Below the pieces are notes generated by a model, which was not told the origin of the DNA, made no database searches, and saw only the letters and a list, made by a program, of their open reading frames with translations. From NCBI RefSeq assembly GCF_011075055.1, contig NC_058139.1:14529584-14593583 (forward strand): 64,000 bases of DNA, given 5' to 3'. Position numbers and translations under genes: made by a program. This document shows, in pieces, positions 22,248 to 34,307 of this stretch. Within the stretch, counting starts at the first letter, position 1, and each line of letters starts with the position of its first letter. The DNA comes from Mangifera indica. Taxonomy: Eukaryota > Streptophyta > Magnoliopsida > Sapindales > Anacardiaceae.

Positions 22248-23447
22248 TAAGGAAAAAGTCAAACTAGGCTTATTCAATCCAAAAGGACAAGCTCAAGCTA
22301 TTCACAATTTTGCCTCAATCCAAACACTCTAGGATTATTACATTTTGGTCCTTGGTTGTCATAAAACACATTTTGGATCCTAAAACCGTTTAAGACTCAA
22401 GATACTCTATCTGAAATATAGACCAAATCCACTTGGATAATTCTATGCCTATAAAGTTTGAACAACTCCTTATATGTGTGTGACATATAAACTCTTTATT
22501 GATCTAGTAATATTCATATTCAGATTGAATTTAGACACAAACCAAGATTAGTCTCTAGTAAGATATCATAACCACTTGGTCAATTGAATATCAACAAATA
22601 ACTCTTAAGTTTTATCACCTTAATGGTTACATGCAATACAGTCTTTTCACTAATTGATAACTCTCAAGGTTGAGATAGATAAATGTCTATCTCAGTAACT
22701 TCTTGATATAAACAAATATCCATTAATGACCAAATGATTTAGATCAAACTTTGACTTGATCCTACTATAGCCACATATTTGAGTGGTTATTGATGTCCCT
22801 CAGTATTCTTATTAGAGATATCTTTTTTTATGCTCAAAAGTGATGAATTCTTTATCGATCTACCATAGCCTTCATATAGATCTTAGTATGGCTAATCACT
22901 ACATGTTAAGTGATGTCAAACCATGTCAATCCTTGTATGAAATGGTCCGATGATCTTAAGTTGAAGGATTGCATGCACTCATAAGTTAAAGGGTTTATTC
23001 CATAGACATTAGATCAACCAACCATATGAAAATCCTCAAGTCGGGTCAGTCTAGTGAACACATCTATAATATGCACCCATACATTACACTAATCTGTTGG
23101 CTAGTAGCTTCAACATGTAAAAACTGTCACCATCTTACAGTGGAGTCATTCAATATTATAATAATCCCATCTCCATTACTTGTGTTACTGGTCAAAAGAA
23201 TGTCTTATTGTGAACATTTTTATAATGGTCACCTAATATGTTTGTAGGGTTCCAATAATTAATTATCTAATCCCTCATCATAGTTTTGCCATTTTAGAGA
23301 CATCAATTATATGAACATATTGTTTATGCACAAATATGAATACATGACAAAAACATTCATTATAATAATAATATAATAATAATAATAATAATAAACATTC
23401 AATTACAAATACACAAATCCAATTATCTCTAGGATACTACCCTAACA

Positions 23448-23640
23448 TTGGAATGTATGAAACTCTCCTTTTATACTTTAGGGTTGATGCTTAATCTAGA
23501 TTCCTGGATTTTCTATATTATGCATGATCTTGTCTAATACAGTTGTATTAGATGCTAATATTTGCTTCCTAGAATTTCAAGTAAAAATTTGTTTCACTCA
23601 TTCATAGGTTTCCCAAAATTGTTCTAAAATGCTTTTAATT
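23448..23640 (+). repeat. Right part of the sequence found uninterrupted at 58250-58560
   Basis: TTGGAATGTATGAAACTCTC, CTTTTATACTTT, TAATACAGTTGTATTA and ATTTGCTTCCTAGAATTT match 58394-58545 in order. Confidence 0.75.
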
Positions 23641-26240
23641 GCCTTCAAACTTCATTAGATTGTCTACAAACACAAAATAAAACAAACAATGTGAAAATAT
23701 CATGCAATAAACCTAAAATCAAATGAAACTCAATAAAACATAATTAAAACTCTCCTAAAAGCTCTATGATTAGACTTTAAACGTATGTAAATTATTAACA
23801 CATCAAGTCCCCCTAAACTTAAATCTTCGTTTGTCTTTAAGCAAACTAAAACCAAAATAAAATCAAAAGGGTAAATCATATGAAATAATAAAACCAGACA
23901 TAAAAATTTTGAGACAACCATGCCATGATAATCAAAAGAAAATGTTCCTTAAAAGTTTAAAACACTCAAACATCCAATCTCAGTTTTGAAGGAAACTAAA
24001 CTATGTAGACCAATCAAGAAATACATGCCATAACCATAACAACTAAGGTTGTTGCACTTCAAATAAACATAGACACACCTAGCAATTACATGATTCTATG
24101 CAAACCGAGTCCCATAGGCAAAATCAAACAACTTATCTCCATTAATGTAGATGTAACACCTTAAATGATCAATAGGTTTTTAATTTGGTTGTAACGGGGT
24201 TAGGTGTTGGCTATGAAATAAGAGGATAAAGGAATATTTCACAAAAGTATGAACTTATCAATGAAGATAAGATCAAAACACTCGATGTTGTAGTATGATA
24301 TCTAAAAAGGTCTTCTAATAATAGAGTTTGCATTCTTCACTTTACTTAGTAAGGCAATGATGCATTTATTTTTGTGCGTAAATACATTTTTCTCTTTTTC
24401 TTTTTTAACATCAGTTGCCCTCCTCTCTTCTCTTTTCTTTCTCCTCAAAACTTATTTTCTTACATATTTGGGGTACTTGTATCTCTTGTCGATAAACTCT
24501 CTTGATTTGTACACTTTTCTTTTTTCGAAGAGAGTAGATTATATTTGTGTCTATGACCTTTTCATAAAAAATGTACTTATGCAAATATAAGACTTTCTTT
24601 TGATGGATAGGTTGGTAAATACTATTTACACAAAAAAATTTTACATAGGTCATACACACACATACACATACACACTACATTTAAGGCTCAAAGGACTAGC
24701 AATAGACAATTTATATACATTTGATAGTGAAAGAAAATGTTATGAGGTTTTTTAGGTTTAATGAAAAAATGGTGTTTACATCAAAGCCTTATCAATGCAT
24801 GCAACTAGAATTTCACCTCGAAAGACTGAATGGCAAAATCTAGGACCCATGACACATTAGACAATATACCTAAGTACTGATAATCCTATTATAAGTAATC
24901 ATAAACAACTTCAAGAAGTCGATGACATATAAAGTACATCCTAATGAAAAGTGCAAAACTTATAACTTCATTGCCAATTTCAAACATTCTTGCACTTATA
25001 GTTGTTCTACTTTATTAATTTTTCCATAATTGATCAAGGTGAAAACAATTTATTTCAAAATTATTTACGGTTGTTCTACTTAATCTTTCTATAATTGATC
25101 AAATCATATTGGAAGAAATCGAGTTAAAGATAAAATTGGTAGGCTAATGGAATGGTAACATAGACATATATGAGATTGTATTAGCCTATTGGATTGACTT
25201 TTGCTTTAATGACTTAACCATATGAAATGCAAATAAAAACAAAATACAATGTGAATGATTGTACAAAATGAACAAAATTGTGACTAAGCAAAAAATTCAA
25301 AACTAAAATTCAACTAAAGCTCCTCACACTTCAAAATTTGTTTGTTATGTTTGAACATATAAGAAATGGATAGAAAAGAAAATTATCAAATTAGCACTCT
25401 GATATCACTTCTTGCTAGAGTCATCGTTTGAGGCAAAGGAAAATTTGGCCATGAAGGCTGAAAGTTAGGCACTTATTTTTGTAGCTTTCACCTAAAGCCT
25501 CTCATTTCAATGATTAGTGGTACTAGGTCTACGATTGGGCCTAGAGGAGGAAGAGGTGCAGGAGGAGTCAAAGTTTGTTTTTGGTCAAGAGCTAGCCTAG
25601 AAAGGCCAAGAATATATCTAACTAGGGCTAACGAATATGTCCCATCTTGTTATTCCTAGATTTACCTATATTTCTTATCATCTCAATAGACAAAAACATA
25701 TACCATTAAATACGAGTGATAATGATCAAACATTCATCAAAATCAACCACCGTCTTCGTGATGGTTGTAATTATCCCTCCATAACGAATTTTTCCTTTCT
25801 TATTTTTTCATACATTAAATGACCCACTACCAATCAAACACTTTAAAACACGGTACCATCATTGCTACCTCTCACATAGAAATGTCGTGAGATAAACCTA
25901 TGAGCAATTTTATGAACTGGATCCAGTAAATCGAAAGCTTTGTCCATGAAGTTGTTACAAAAAAGTGAACTAGTAAATTTTCCCCAAAGAGAATTGTAAT
26001 CCATAGAGGCTTGGTCAGAACGCATATATTTTAGTAAGTTGTATTTAGTTTAGAGAAATTTTGGAAGGAAAATTTAAGAAGCCATGAATATATATATGGT
26101 CTAGTAATGACTCTTGACACTGGACATGATCCAACAAAAATAGACATGACTTTTGCTCTCAAAAATTATGTTGTTTTAATTTAAACTAAAATTTAGGATT
26201 ATTTAAGATTGGACATTTCGATTGGAAAGTTATATATTTT
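23641..26240. other. Repeat-derived, no gene recognised
   Basis: Long AT-rich stretch with no domain in any frame. It includes a pyrimidine-rich block (24375-24450, CTCTTTTTC, CTCCTCTCTTCTC) and a CA-rich microsatellite (about 24650-24676). Statements such as CTCCTCACACTTC (25321) are typical of untranslated parts of large plant gypsy elements, but I cannot assign it. The short frames at 24357-24590, 25637-25822 and 25843-26025 look like chance. Confidence 0.35.
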
Positions 26241-26561
26241 TCAAAACATAACTTTTTGCTAAAAAATCATGGCTTTTTAGTTCATTCTAATTTCTTCTTA
26301 CAATCCTATTTTCTCTTTGTTTCAACATCATTATATCAAAATTATTCATTCTTGTGTTTTTTGGGAGAGCATTTAGTAGTGTTGACTATTACTCTAGAGG
26401 TTTTATTGTATCCTAGAGGTGATTTGTTGTATCCTTACAATACCATAAACTGGTGGAGGCAAATATCACCTTAAGAAAGTGATTTACATGTCTTAAAACC
26501 TTCTAACATTTCTTTGTTCAAACACATTTCTCTAAAAATTTTAAAGTGATATTTTGCTTCA
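26241..26561 (+). mobile_element. Probable leader or LTR end of plus-strand copia element
   Basis: It directly precedes the copia gag ATG. It contains TTTTATTGTATCCTAGAGG and GGTGGAGGCAAATATCACCT, which have the look of a copia LTR/leader. No primer-binding site is obvious and no partner LTR remains, so limits are uncertain. Confidence 0.35.
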
Positions 26562-28899
26562 ATGGCCCCAACAAAATCAGATTTTGCTTGCAAAAATTTT
26601 CTCAGTTTACAAGTCTACAAGTTGGAGCATTTTGATAGCACAAACTTTACTCACTAGAAAGATAAAATTATCTTTCTCCTCATTGAATTAGGTGCCAACT
26701 ATGTGTTGAACTTGAATTTGATAGATTTGCCTCTACTAAGTGATGAAGATAATGATGTGACAAGGGCCACTCACAAACAAAGAGAAGAAGATAAGGTTCA
26801 TTATAGGGGGTACATCCTAAACTATCCCTCTGATTTTTTATATGATCTCTACTAGCCGATTCAATCTCCAAAGGAAATTCGGAGTGCACTTAAGGTGAAA
26901 TACACTTCTTAAAAACAAGATACAGACAAATTTACTTACATGAAATATCTTGAATTTCAAATGGTTGATAATAAATCTGTCATGAATCAAGTAGATGAAT
27001 TACAACTCTTGGTTTCAAAATTAAAAGATTTAAAAGTAGAAATTTTTGAACCATTGCATGTTGCTACTATGATTGCAAAATCACCGCCAACTTGGAATGG
27101 TTATAGAAATAAATTATTGCATACTATTGAAGAATTATCTCTAGATCAATTCTAAAACATATTAAAATTGAATAGGAGTCAAGAAACCATGACAAAAACT
27201 TTGCTTTAGAGTTTGGTTCTAATGTACATTATATTGATTATGGAGTAAATGACAACACCAAGAATAATATTGGTGGAAAAAATAGTCATAAGAGAAAACT
27301 TAACTCAACCAATAACTTTTCCAACAGTAAAAAGAAAAATTGTTATTTATGTGGTAAACCAGGGCATTTTAAGAAAGATTATAGGTTAAAAAAAAAGACT
27401 TAGAATTGAAGAAAATGCTACTAATAACAAAGCCAATATGGTTGAAAAAGAACCATGTAAATTTGTGGTCATGGTTACTGAATTACACATGACAACATCA
27501 TTAAAGTCTATTGATTGGTGGTATGACTTTGATACAACAATTCATGTATGCAATGATAAAAATCAATTTAAGAAATATGAAGTTGCAACTAGTGATGAAA
27601 ATGTACTAATGGGGAATCATGATACCATACAAGTGCATGGAAATAGAATGGTTGAAATTAACTTTTCATTTGACAAGAAATTGATTCTCACAAATGTATT
27701 ACATGCACCTAGTGTTAGAAAAAACTTGATCTCTACTAGTTTACTTTGTATGAAGGGCATAAAAGTAATTCTTGAGGTAGAAAAACTTGTACAGTCCAAG
27801 AATGGTATTTTTGTTGGAAAAGGTTATTCATCATGTGACAATATGTTTAAACTTAGTATTATCAATAATAATAGTAAAACTATTTCTTCTGCTTATATTG
27901 TTGATTCTTTTATATCTTTGTGGCATGTTAGATTAACACATGTGAATTATAAATACGTAGAATTTATGTCAAAACATAACTTAATTTCTTGAAGTAATAA
28001 ATAACATAAAACATGTGATATATGTATACAAGCTAAAATGACTAAGAAATCATTTCCTAAAAGTGAAAGGAATACATAATTGCTTTAGCTAATACATTCA
28101 AATATATGTGAATTAAAATAGTGTTTTACCCAGAGGAGGGAATAGATATTTCATAACTTTTATAGATGACGCATCTAGATATACACAAGTTTACTTAATG
28201 AAAATAAAAGATTAAGCCTTTACGATGTTTCAGAAATATAAAAATTTAGAAGAAAATCAAAAGGAAAAGAAAATTAAAATTTTAAAAAGTGATAAAGGGA
28301 GTGAATACTTTCCTAGTGGGTTTAATTGGTTTTGTGAAAAACATGACATAATACATCAAAGTAGTGGACCATATACCCCATAACAAAACGGTTTGGGACA
28401 AAGAGCTATTAAAAGTGTGTTTCTTGGATATGCTAAAAGTTCAAAAGCATATAGATTGTTGGATTTAGAATCCAATGTTATTGTAGAATCAAGGGATGTG
28501 GAATTCATTGAGAATACTTTTCTTAATGATTCCATAGTATATTTAAGAAATGATTCTACACAAAAAAAAAAAAAAACACAAGACAACAATTTAAATGTTG
28601 ATACTTCATCTAATCAGAGAAAAGTCCCTGAAACTCTTAATGAACCTCTCAAGAGAAGTAAAAAAACATTTAAATTTCATCTTTTCTCAAGCCTTAGTCT
28701 TATCAGTTGAAAATACTAGAAGTTATGTACTTAATAAAATATCTATCCTATTAAACTTACAAGAAGATTCGAAAACTTAAAATGAAGCTATAACTTCAAG
28801 AGATTATACCTTCTGGAAAGAAAGATTATAAATGATGAAATGGATTGTTTGCTAGCTAATAATACTTGGGTATTGGTAGACTTACCTCTTGGTTCAAGG
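26562..28899 (+). pseudogene. Degenerate Ty1/copia gag-pol (gag to start of RT), plus strand
   Basis: Gag starts MAPTKSDF at 26562 and runs with a few stops to about 27220 (KLEHFDSTNFTH, PPTWNGYRNKLLHT). The zinc knuckle is at 27341-27382, CYLCGKPGHFKKDY, with the last Cys changed to Tyr. The protease frame opens at 27438, and its active site DSGAT reads DFDTT (about 27525-27539). LWHVRLTHVNYK is the pre-integrase segment. The integrase keeps FITFIDDASRY and SDKGSEYF, but the first catalytic Asp is Asn (LIHSN). QNG is followed directly by GQRAIKSVFLGY, so the segment with the catalytic Glu is deleted. RT begins DYTFWK and stops after VLVDLPLGSR at 28899. The frame at DYTFWK is broken in this copy and open in the second. 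Confidence 0.88.
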
Positions 28900-28905
28900 T
28901 TAAAC
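28893..28905. other. Tail-to-tail junction of two copia elements
   Basis: The plus-strand RT (VLVDLPLGSR) ends here. From here upward, the minus strand reads copia RT (KFNLDGSIHKCKAQLI, ending near TCACAAGTTTAA). Both are interrupted inside the same domain. In the second copy this is at about 53260-53272. Confidence 0.7.
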
Positions 28906-29560
28906 TTGTGAATCAGACATTATAAGTTGTGCTTTGCACTTGTGAATTGAACCATCAAGGTTAAACTTTAGTTTGTAAATCCATTCAACCAAACAACTTC
29001 TTTACCTTCTGATAAGTTAATAAGTTCATAAGTTTTGTTCTATTCCAAGTCTGACATTTTCACATTCATGGCATCACACCATTCCTCTGAACTTGTAACA
29101 TCTTTATAGCAACTAGGCTCTTGAACTTGTGCAACTTGGCATTTTTCTAGCCTCTAATAAATCTCTCTCAAAGAATCTTATTTTCTTAGAGGTGTGCTAG
29201 AAGAGATTGAAGATGTAAAGCTTGATGGGCTGGTTGGATTTGAAGTGTCTGATTCACCATTATAATCTCCCATAACAGTAATAGAAATGTCAAAAAATTC
29301 ATCTGTTTGTAAAAACGCTAAACAAACACTACTTTTTCCTATTTCCATTCACTTTTCTCATCAAACACAACATCATGACTAATTATAAGTCTTTTAGTAA
29401 TAAGATCATAAAAATGATAGCCTTTAGTTTCAATATTATAGCCCATAAATATGCATTTAATACTATTTCCATCAAGTTTATGATTTTTTTGAGAAGGCAC
29501 AAGAACATAAGAAATGCAGCTAAATACTTTAAAATGGTTACCTTTAGCCTAAACTATGTT
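28900..29560 (-). pseudogene. Ty1/copia fragment, minus strand (integrase end to RT start)
   Basis: Reading downward from 29560, the frames give NHFKVFSC, KLDGNSIKCIFMGYN and HDVVFDEKSEW, the conserved end of copia integrase and its linker. RT sequence follows (NKTYELINLSEGKEVVW, KFNLDGSIHKCKAQ), broken by stops and frameshifts. The rest of the element lies across the assembly gap. In the second contig it continues at 53267-53927 and 55761-57960. Confidence 0.82.
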
Positions 29561-29580
29561 TGTAAACACCTATAGGTAAA
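29561..29580 (+). mobile_element. First 20 bp of a family A LTR, cut by the gap
   Basis: TGTAAACACCTATAGGTAAA matches the start of the LTR at 53928 with one extra A. The contig ends here. Confidence 0.75.
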
Positions 29581-30080
29581 NNNNNNNNNNNNNNNNNNNN
29601 NNNNNNNNNNNNNNNNNNNNNNNNNNNNNNNNNNNNNNNNNNNNNNNNNNNNNNNNNNNNNNNNNNNNNNNNNNNNNNNNNNNNNNNNNNNNNNNNNNNN
29701 NNNNNNNNNNNNNNNNNNNNNNNNNNNNNNNNNNNNNNNNNNNNNNNNNNNNNNNNNNNNNNNNNNNNNNNNNNNNNNNNNNNNNNNNNNNNNNNNNNNN
29801 NNNNNNNNNNNNNNNNNNNNNNNNNNNNNNNNNNNNNNNNNNNNNNNNNNNNNNNNNNNNNNNNNNNNNNNNNNNNNNNNNNNNNNNNNNNNNNNNNNNN
29901 NNNNNNNNNNNNNNNNNNNNNNNNNNNNNNNNNNNNNNNNNNNNNNNNNNNNNNNNNNNNNNNNNNNNNNNNNNNNNNNNNNNNNNNNNNNNNNNNNNNN
30001 NNNNNNNNNNNNNNNNNNNNNNNNNNNNNNNNNNNNNNNNNNNNNNNNNNNNNNNNNNNNNNNNNNNNNNNNNNNNNNNN
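29581..30080. other. Assembly gap, exactly 500 N
   Basis: 500 unknown bases. A round number usually marks a gap of unknown size placed by scaffolding. Any open frame crossing it is meaningless. Confidence 0.98.
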
Positions 30081-30802
30081 AAAATGGAACATCAGTGTTG
30101 AGGCCGTACACGGAGCTTGATGAAGCCACACAATCGACGGCTGAGGATTGGCGGATTTGCATACTTCTAGAAGGTTGATGAATCCGGCCACGTGGACGCC
30201 ACGTAAGACTGCGGGTTCATCATGGCGTAACGCACTCCAGCTTGTGCAGCTAAGTGTAGTACGTGAGTGAAAGGTACCACGTCGAAAAGTTTATTCAACA
30301 ACGGCGTATCGTTCAAGTCTCCTTCTACAATGAAAATCTGATGCTTTTGAAGTAACTTTCGCCGGTCTCTTTTAAGCGTCGGATCATAATAATCGTTGAA
30401 ATTATCCAATCCAAGAACGCCGTCACCTCGTTTCTTTAAAGCAAGAGAGCAATGGGATCCGACGAATCCGGCAGCTCCGGTAACCAACACAGTGAAGCCA
30501 TTGGGGCGGCGAGGAGTGGCGGAGTGGCGCAGCTGCTTTCCCCAGGAGGCACCACCGCCGACCCGACAGAGGGAATAAAGAAGTGGAGAGAAGAACGTGA
30601 CGGTGGTGATGAGGAGGATCATAATCAGAAAGCGGGGATGATTGAGGGTAAAAAAAAGAATAAGAACAAGTGCAATCAGAATGGTGGCTCTAAAGAAGAA
30701 TTTAGAAGAGGAGTGCAAGAGCGTAGTGAAGTGAAGTCGACGAACATAACTATTGTAGCGTTCGAGCTTAACGGTTTTGCTGGTATCGGGAGGAGGCGCC
30801 AT
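30081..30802 (-). pseudogene. Truncated, frameshifted second copy of GAE (probably not a separate gene)
   Basis: It covers residues 1-242 of the epimerase, from the ATG at 30802 to the gap. Relative to the intact gene it lacks five single bases. One is in the G-run near 30636 (frameshift after about residue 55). Two lie near 30563-30572 and restore the frame. One is near 30193 (GTTGG to GTGG) and one near 30126 (GCCC to GCC). The NAD-binding TGAAGFVG is present, but the catalytic YxxxK half is absent because the contig starts there. All changes are deletions, mostly in base runs, close to a contig end, which suggests consensus error on top of allelic identity. A true decayed paralogue is possible but less likely. 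Confidence 0.85.
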
Positions 30803-30987
30803 TGATGATGATGAAATCGAGATGAATGATGGGATGAAGAGATTATGAAGGGAAGAGTGGTGGTAGAGGTGGACCAAAGGGCTTGGTTGGAGACCACTTT
30901 CTTTCTTTGGCTGATTTCCACTGAACAATTGGCCTTCATTTTATGCGTTATCTACGGTAATGTCCTTGCGTTATACATTAAATGTAA

Positions 30988-31011
30988 TGAAAATGAAAAT
31001 GAAAATGAAAA
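30988..31011. repeat. (TGAAAA)4 short tandem repeat
   Basis: Four units here against two at 6596-6607 in the first copy. Confidence 0.85.
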
Positions 31012-31056
31012 TGCCAGCTATCTTGCTCTGTATAAAACTCTGTCCCATGTGGAATA

Positions 31057-31062
31057 CACGTG
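31057..31062 (-). promoter_or_regulatory. G-box (CACGTG), second copy
   Basis: Same element as 6653-6658. Confidence 0.4.
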
Positions 31063-34000
31063 TTGACATATAAACACATTGTTAAATATGTCTGAGTGAA
31101 TAAATTATAATCACCAAATTACCCTTATTAAAACCCCTCCTCTCCCATTAACTCCCATACTATTCACAAATTTTAATTTGCGTTTGAATCTGTAATCAAG
31201 AAATGAAAACACATATTTATTTATGAAATATCATAATAAAATCAATAGTAAATAAACATAATTATTTTTTATTTATTTAGTTTGTGACAAAAGATCTGAA
31301 AGTAGGGCAGCCCAATTTTAGCGAATATTTAATAAATAATTTATCAAACAGTAAAAGTAAAATAATTAATAGCCTTGATATGTAATTAAAATAATGATAC
31401 TAAATATATAGAAATAGATAATGATTACAGACAACAGCTAAAGAAGGAGTGTCGGTGGTCTAAATCGATGACCTTTTAATCTGATTTGGTGGGCTGGAAT
31501 TGGAACTTTGCCTAATTTTCTCTTGGAATTTTTATTAGCTGGCATTGGTTTACTCACTCTGAAAGGCTCATTCATTCACTGCACACATAATTAATTGTTG
31601 AATTGAATAATATTACCTATAATGTTAATTTTAATAACAGGCTAAATGACTATTTTCCCACCCAAGTTTAATGAATCACATAATCTCAATTTTTTAATTT
31701 AAAAAAGTTAACTTCTTTTTGTATTAAATTATTAAAAAGTAAAAAAAATCTTCAATCTAAACAATGACTTTACCCTAAAAATTTATTAAACAATTTTTTA
31801 TTCTAAGTTTATTTTAATTTTCATTAAAATTATTAAAATATTAACGATATAGATATGTTAATGACATATAATCATATGTTTAGAGACAAATATAATTTTT
31901 AAAAATATTAAGAGTATTAATGAAAATTTTTAGAGGGTTCTCAAAATTTTGAAAAAGTTCAAAGATGTTTTTTAAAATTTTAGAATTTTAATATACCTAT
32001 TTGTAGTTTCAAAATGACAATATCCCTAAAGATTTTAACAAAACACATTAAATTAAAATTTTAAACATCATATCATAACTATTAAGGTTACATTTTACTT
32101 TTGAAATATAAGTGAGTGAACATGATATTATACGAGAAATATCTATTTGCGTATAATAAGTTTAAAAAATATATTTATACCTTATAATACTGTCTATAGT
32201 TCAGTCTAATAAAAGTATTATCCTGATATTCAAAACCTTTGGGAACAAAATAAAAGTTAATTACATTTTTATTATAATATGAGGACAAAATGACATAAAG
32301 ATTATTTAATTGTTAACATTAATAGTTAATTTTGATAGGTGGTGGAAAATTGACTTTTTCTGAACTTAACAGATTAGAATTTATCCTTTCATCATATATT
32401 GGATCTAGCAACTTTATCTTCTATTAGATATAAATTATCGAAATTTCCTTTTATTATATATATGCATATGTGTGTGTGTATGTGTGATTAGGAGGGTATA
32501 TCAAATGTTGATGCAAATTTGCAAAAGCCAAAAGTAAGCGAGATTAGGCCAAACACAAGAAAAATAATAATGATAATTAGGATTAGTAGGATAAATTTGC
32601 ATTCTTCATATACGAGGATGAATAAAAATAATTATGAATTATGGATGAGTAAGATTGTGTAAGAATTCTGAACACAATATGTTTATAACATGGTTTTGAC
32701 TCATTGCTCAAGAGCCTATACATACAGTTATATCATTTATTTTCTGATATGAGAGTTCCAACAATGTATCGTTATATAATACAAAAGGATTATTGAGATC
32801 ACCTCCTATACCTTTTTGTAGTCTTTTATAATTATAGGGAAAAAAGTAGGGTTATAAGTAATTACAATATTGAAACATTCCTAATACAAGCATGAATTTC
32901 AAGATTAATTCGTATTTTAATTCTATGTAAATAGGATAAATACATTAATTGCATGATCCTAATTTGGTAAGAGATGATAGCTTTCTTTTATAGACACGGG
33001 ATGAAATAGGAATATAGTCTTGTCGATGTTGATGAGCCTAATTTTCAATTGGAATTCTTCTAGCTAACTCTGAGTGATGGGATTTCTACTCATATCCTAA
33101 GCTAATCTATAGATGGGTGGCAAATCTATAGATAGGAAGATAAGGACAAGAAGCTAATAAGTTTTATAGAGAAAAAGACTATGGGTTGTTTTACACCCTC
33201 TTATGGTTACAAGGTTGTCTTATGTAGGCAATGTGTGCTTCCACATGAGCATAATATTTTCTTCCTTCTTTTTATTCTTAATCTCAAGATTCCAAGGAAG
33301 GTGCTAAATTGTGTTTTGAACTTGCCTTTGTGGCTTCTATAGTGAAAGAGTTTGTCTCAAAGCATGCTTAAATACAGTTATAAAGGATGGTTGCACCTGT
33401 AAATTTTAAGAGGCTTGTAGAAGACAGTTCAAAGGTAGTTTACTTCGTGTTTGTTTTTTAATTTCATTAAATTCTTTTATTAGTGTTTATCTAGTCATTG
33501 TTTCTTATTATATTTGTTAGTTCTAAACATGTTGCCTTTATAATAAAATGAAACATATCCTGCACTACGAGTGAGAAATTGCTCACTTAAGGAAGAGGTG
33601 GTTATAATGAAAGGACAAATTTTGGTTACAAAGCAGAAGCTAGTCAAGACCTTACAGGTTGAATTGGCCACCCAAGAGAGGTGTTTATAGAGAAGGGAAC
33701 TAGTCAAACTGAGGTTAAGGATATGACCAAACATTTAATCTTCAATATCTAGTTGAGTTGGATACACAGTTGAATTAGTTAAGGGTTTTACTTTTAAAGG
33801 TCGTTAGAAAAAAATGGTAAGTTGAATAATAAATTGGCCATAACCAAGAATATGGTCAAGGATATGACCAAATATATAGTCTTAGACATCTTCTAAATCA
33901 TTTGGATTTGTTTTTCTCATTACGATTTCTCATGTTAAGGAAGAGCTATGTAGAGCAAGCTGTGGAATGGAGACAAGCTAGGGCAACTATAAAGGCTAAA

Positions 34001-34307
34001 AACGGTTGACAGAAAAAGTAAGGATAAGAGAGCCAAACATACTATTTTAGTGTATAAGAAAGTTTCAAGAGCACTTGCTCCTTAATAGTTTTGAATTGAC
34101 ATATTTAAAGTAGACAATGAGTATATACAAGAGTGAACAAAAACTTAAAATGCAATAAAAGAGTTCAAGTGTAGAAGCACTTGAGCTAAAACTTTGAACA
34201 AGAGACTTGAAGTCTTTTTGTTTGTTAAACTTAAGTGTGGTTGTAGGTTTAGGAAAATTATAAATAACAGAAAATGGAGAACTATTGTGTCTAACGTGTT
34301 CAAAAGT
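31063..34307. other. Second copy of the GAE upstream and intergenic DNA (MITE-like element at 31640-32365)
   Basis: Corresponds to 6659-9916, with no gene. The MITE-like right end here reads GGTGGTGGAAAATTGAC. Its reverse complement, TTTTCCACCACC, is closer to the left end (TTTTCCCACCC) than in the first copy, which slightly supports real terminal inverted repeats. Confidence 0.5.

Larger units (their letters stand above)
21703..23447 (-). mobile_element. LTR family B, reverse orientation, about 1.74 kb
   Basis: On the minus strand it begins TGTTAGGGTAGTATCCTAGA (23447 downward) and ends near CATCGATGACA (21703), so it has TG...CA ends. It interrupts a sequence found intact at 58250-58560. 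No internal coding region or second LTR is present, so it behaves as a solo LTR. A perfect target duplication is not visible. It contains an ATA/AAT microsatellite (about 23361-23393) that is shorter in the second copy. Confidence 0.65.
5684..29580. repeat. Long direct repeat, copy 1 (probable unmerged contig overlap)
   Basis: This 23,897-bp block recurs as 30081-53946 in the same orientation, with all nested elements in the same order. The offset drifts from 24,397 to about 24,366 because of small indels. It ends exactly at the gap. Confidence 0.95.

Noticed and set aside
24357..24659. Small membrane-protein genes on both strands
   Set aside because: Both frames come from one pyrimidine-rich stretch, and composition alone gives Leu/Phe-rich or Lys/Glu-rich peptides.
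29544..30191. Open frames spanning the gap
   Set aside because: They consist mostly of unknown residues from the Ns and join unrelated ends.
30081..30928. A second, paralogous GAE gene
   Set aside because: It is an end-truncated copy with identical flanks for 23.9 kb, begins at a scaffold gap, and its length differences are all single-base losses. An unmerged contig overlap explains it.
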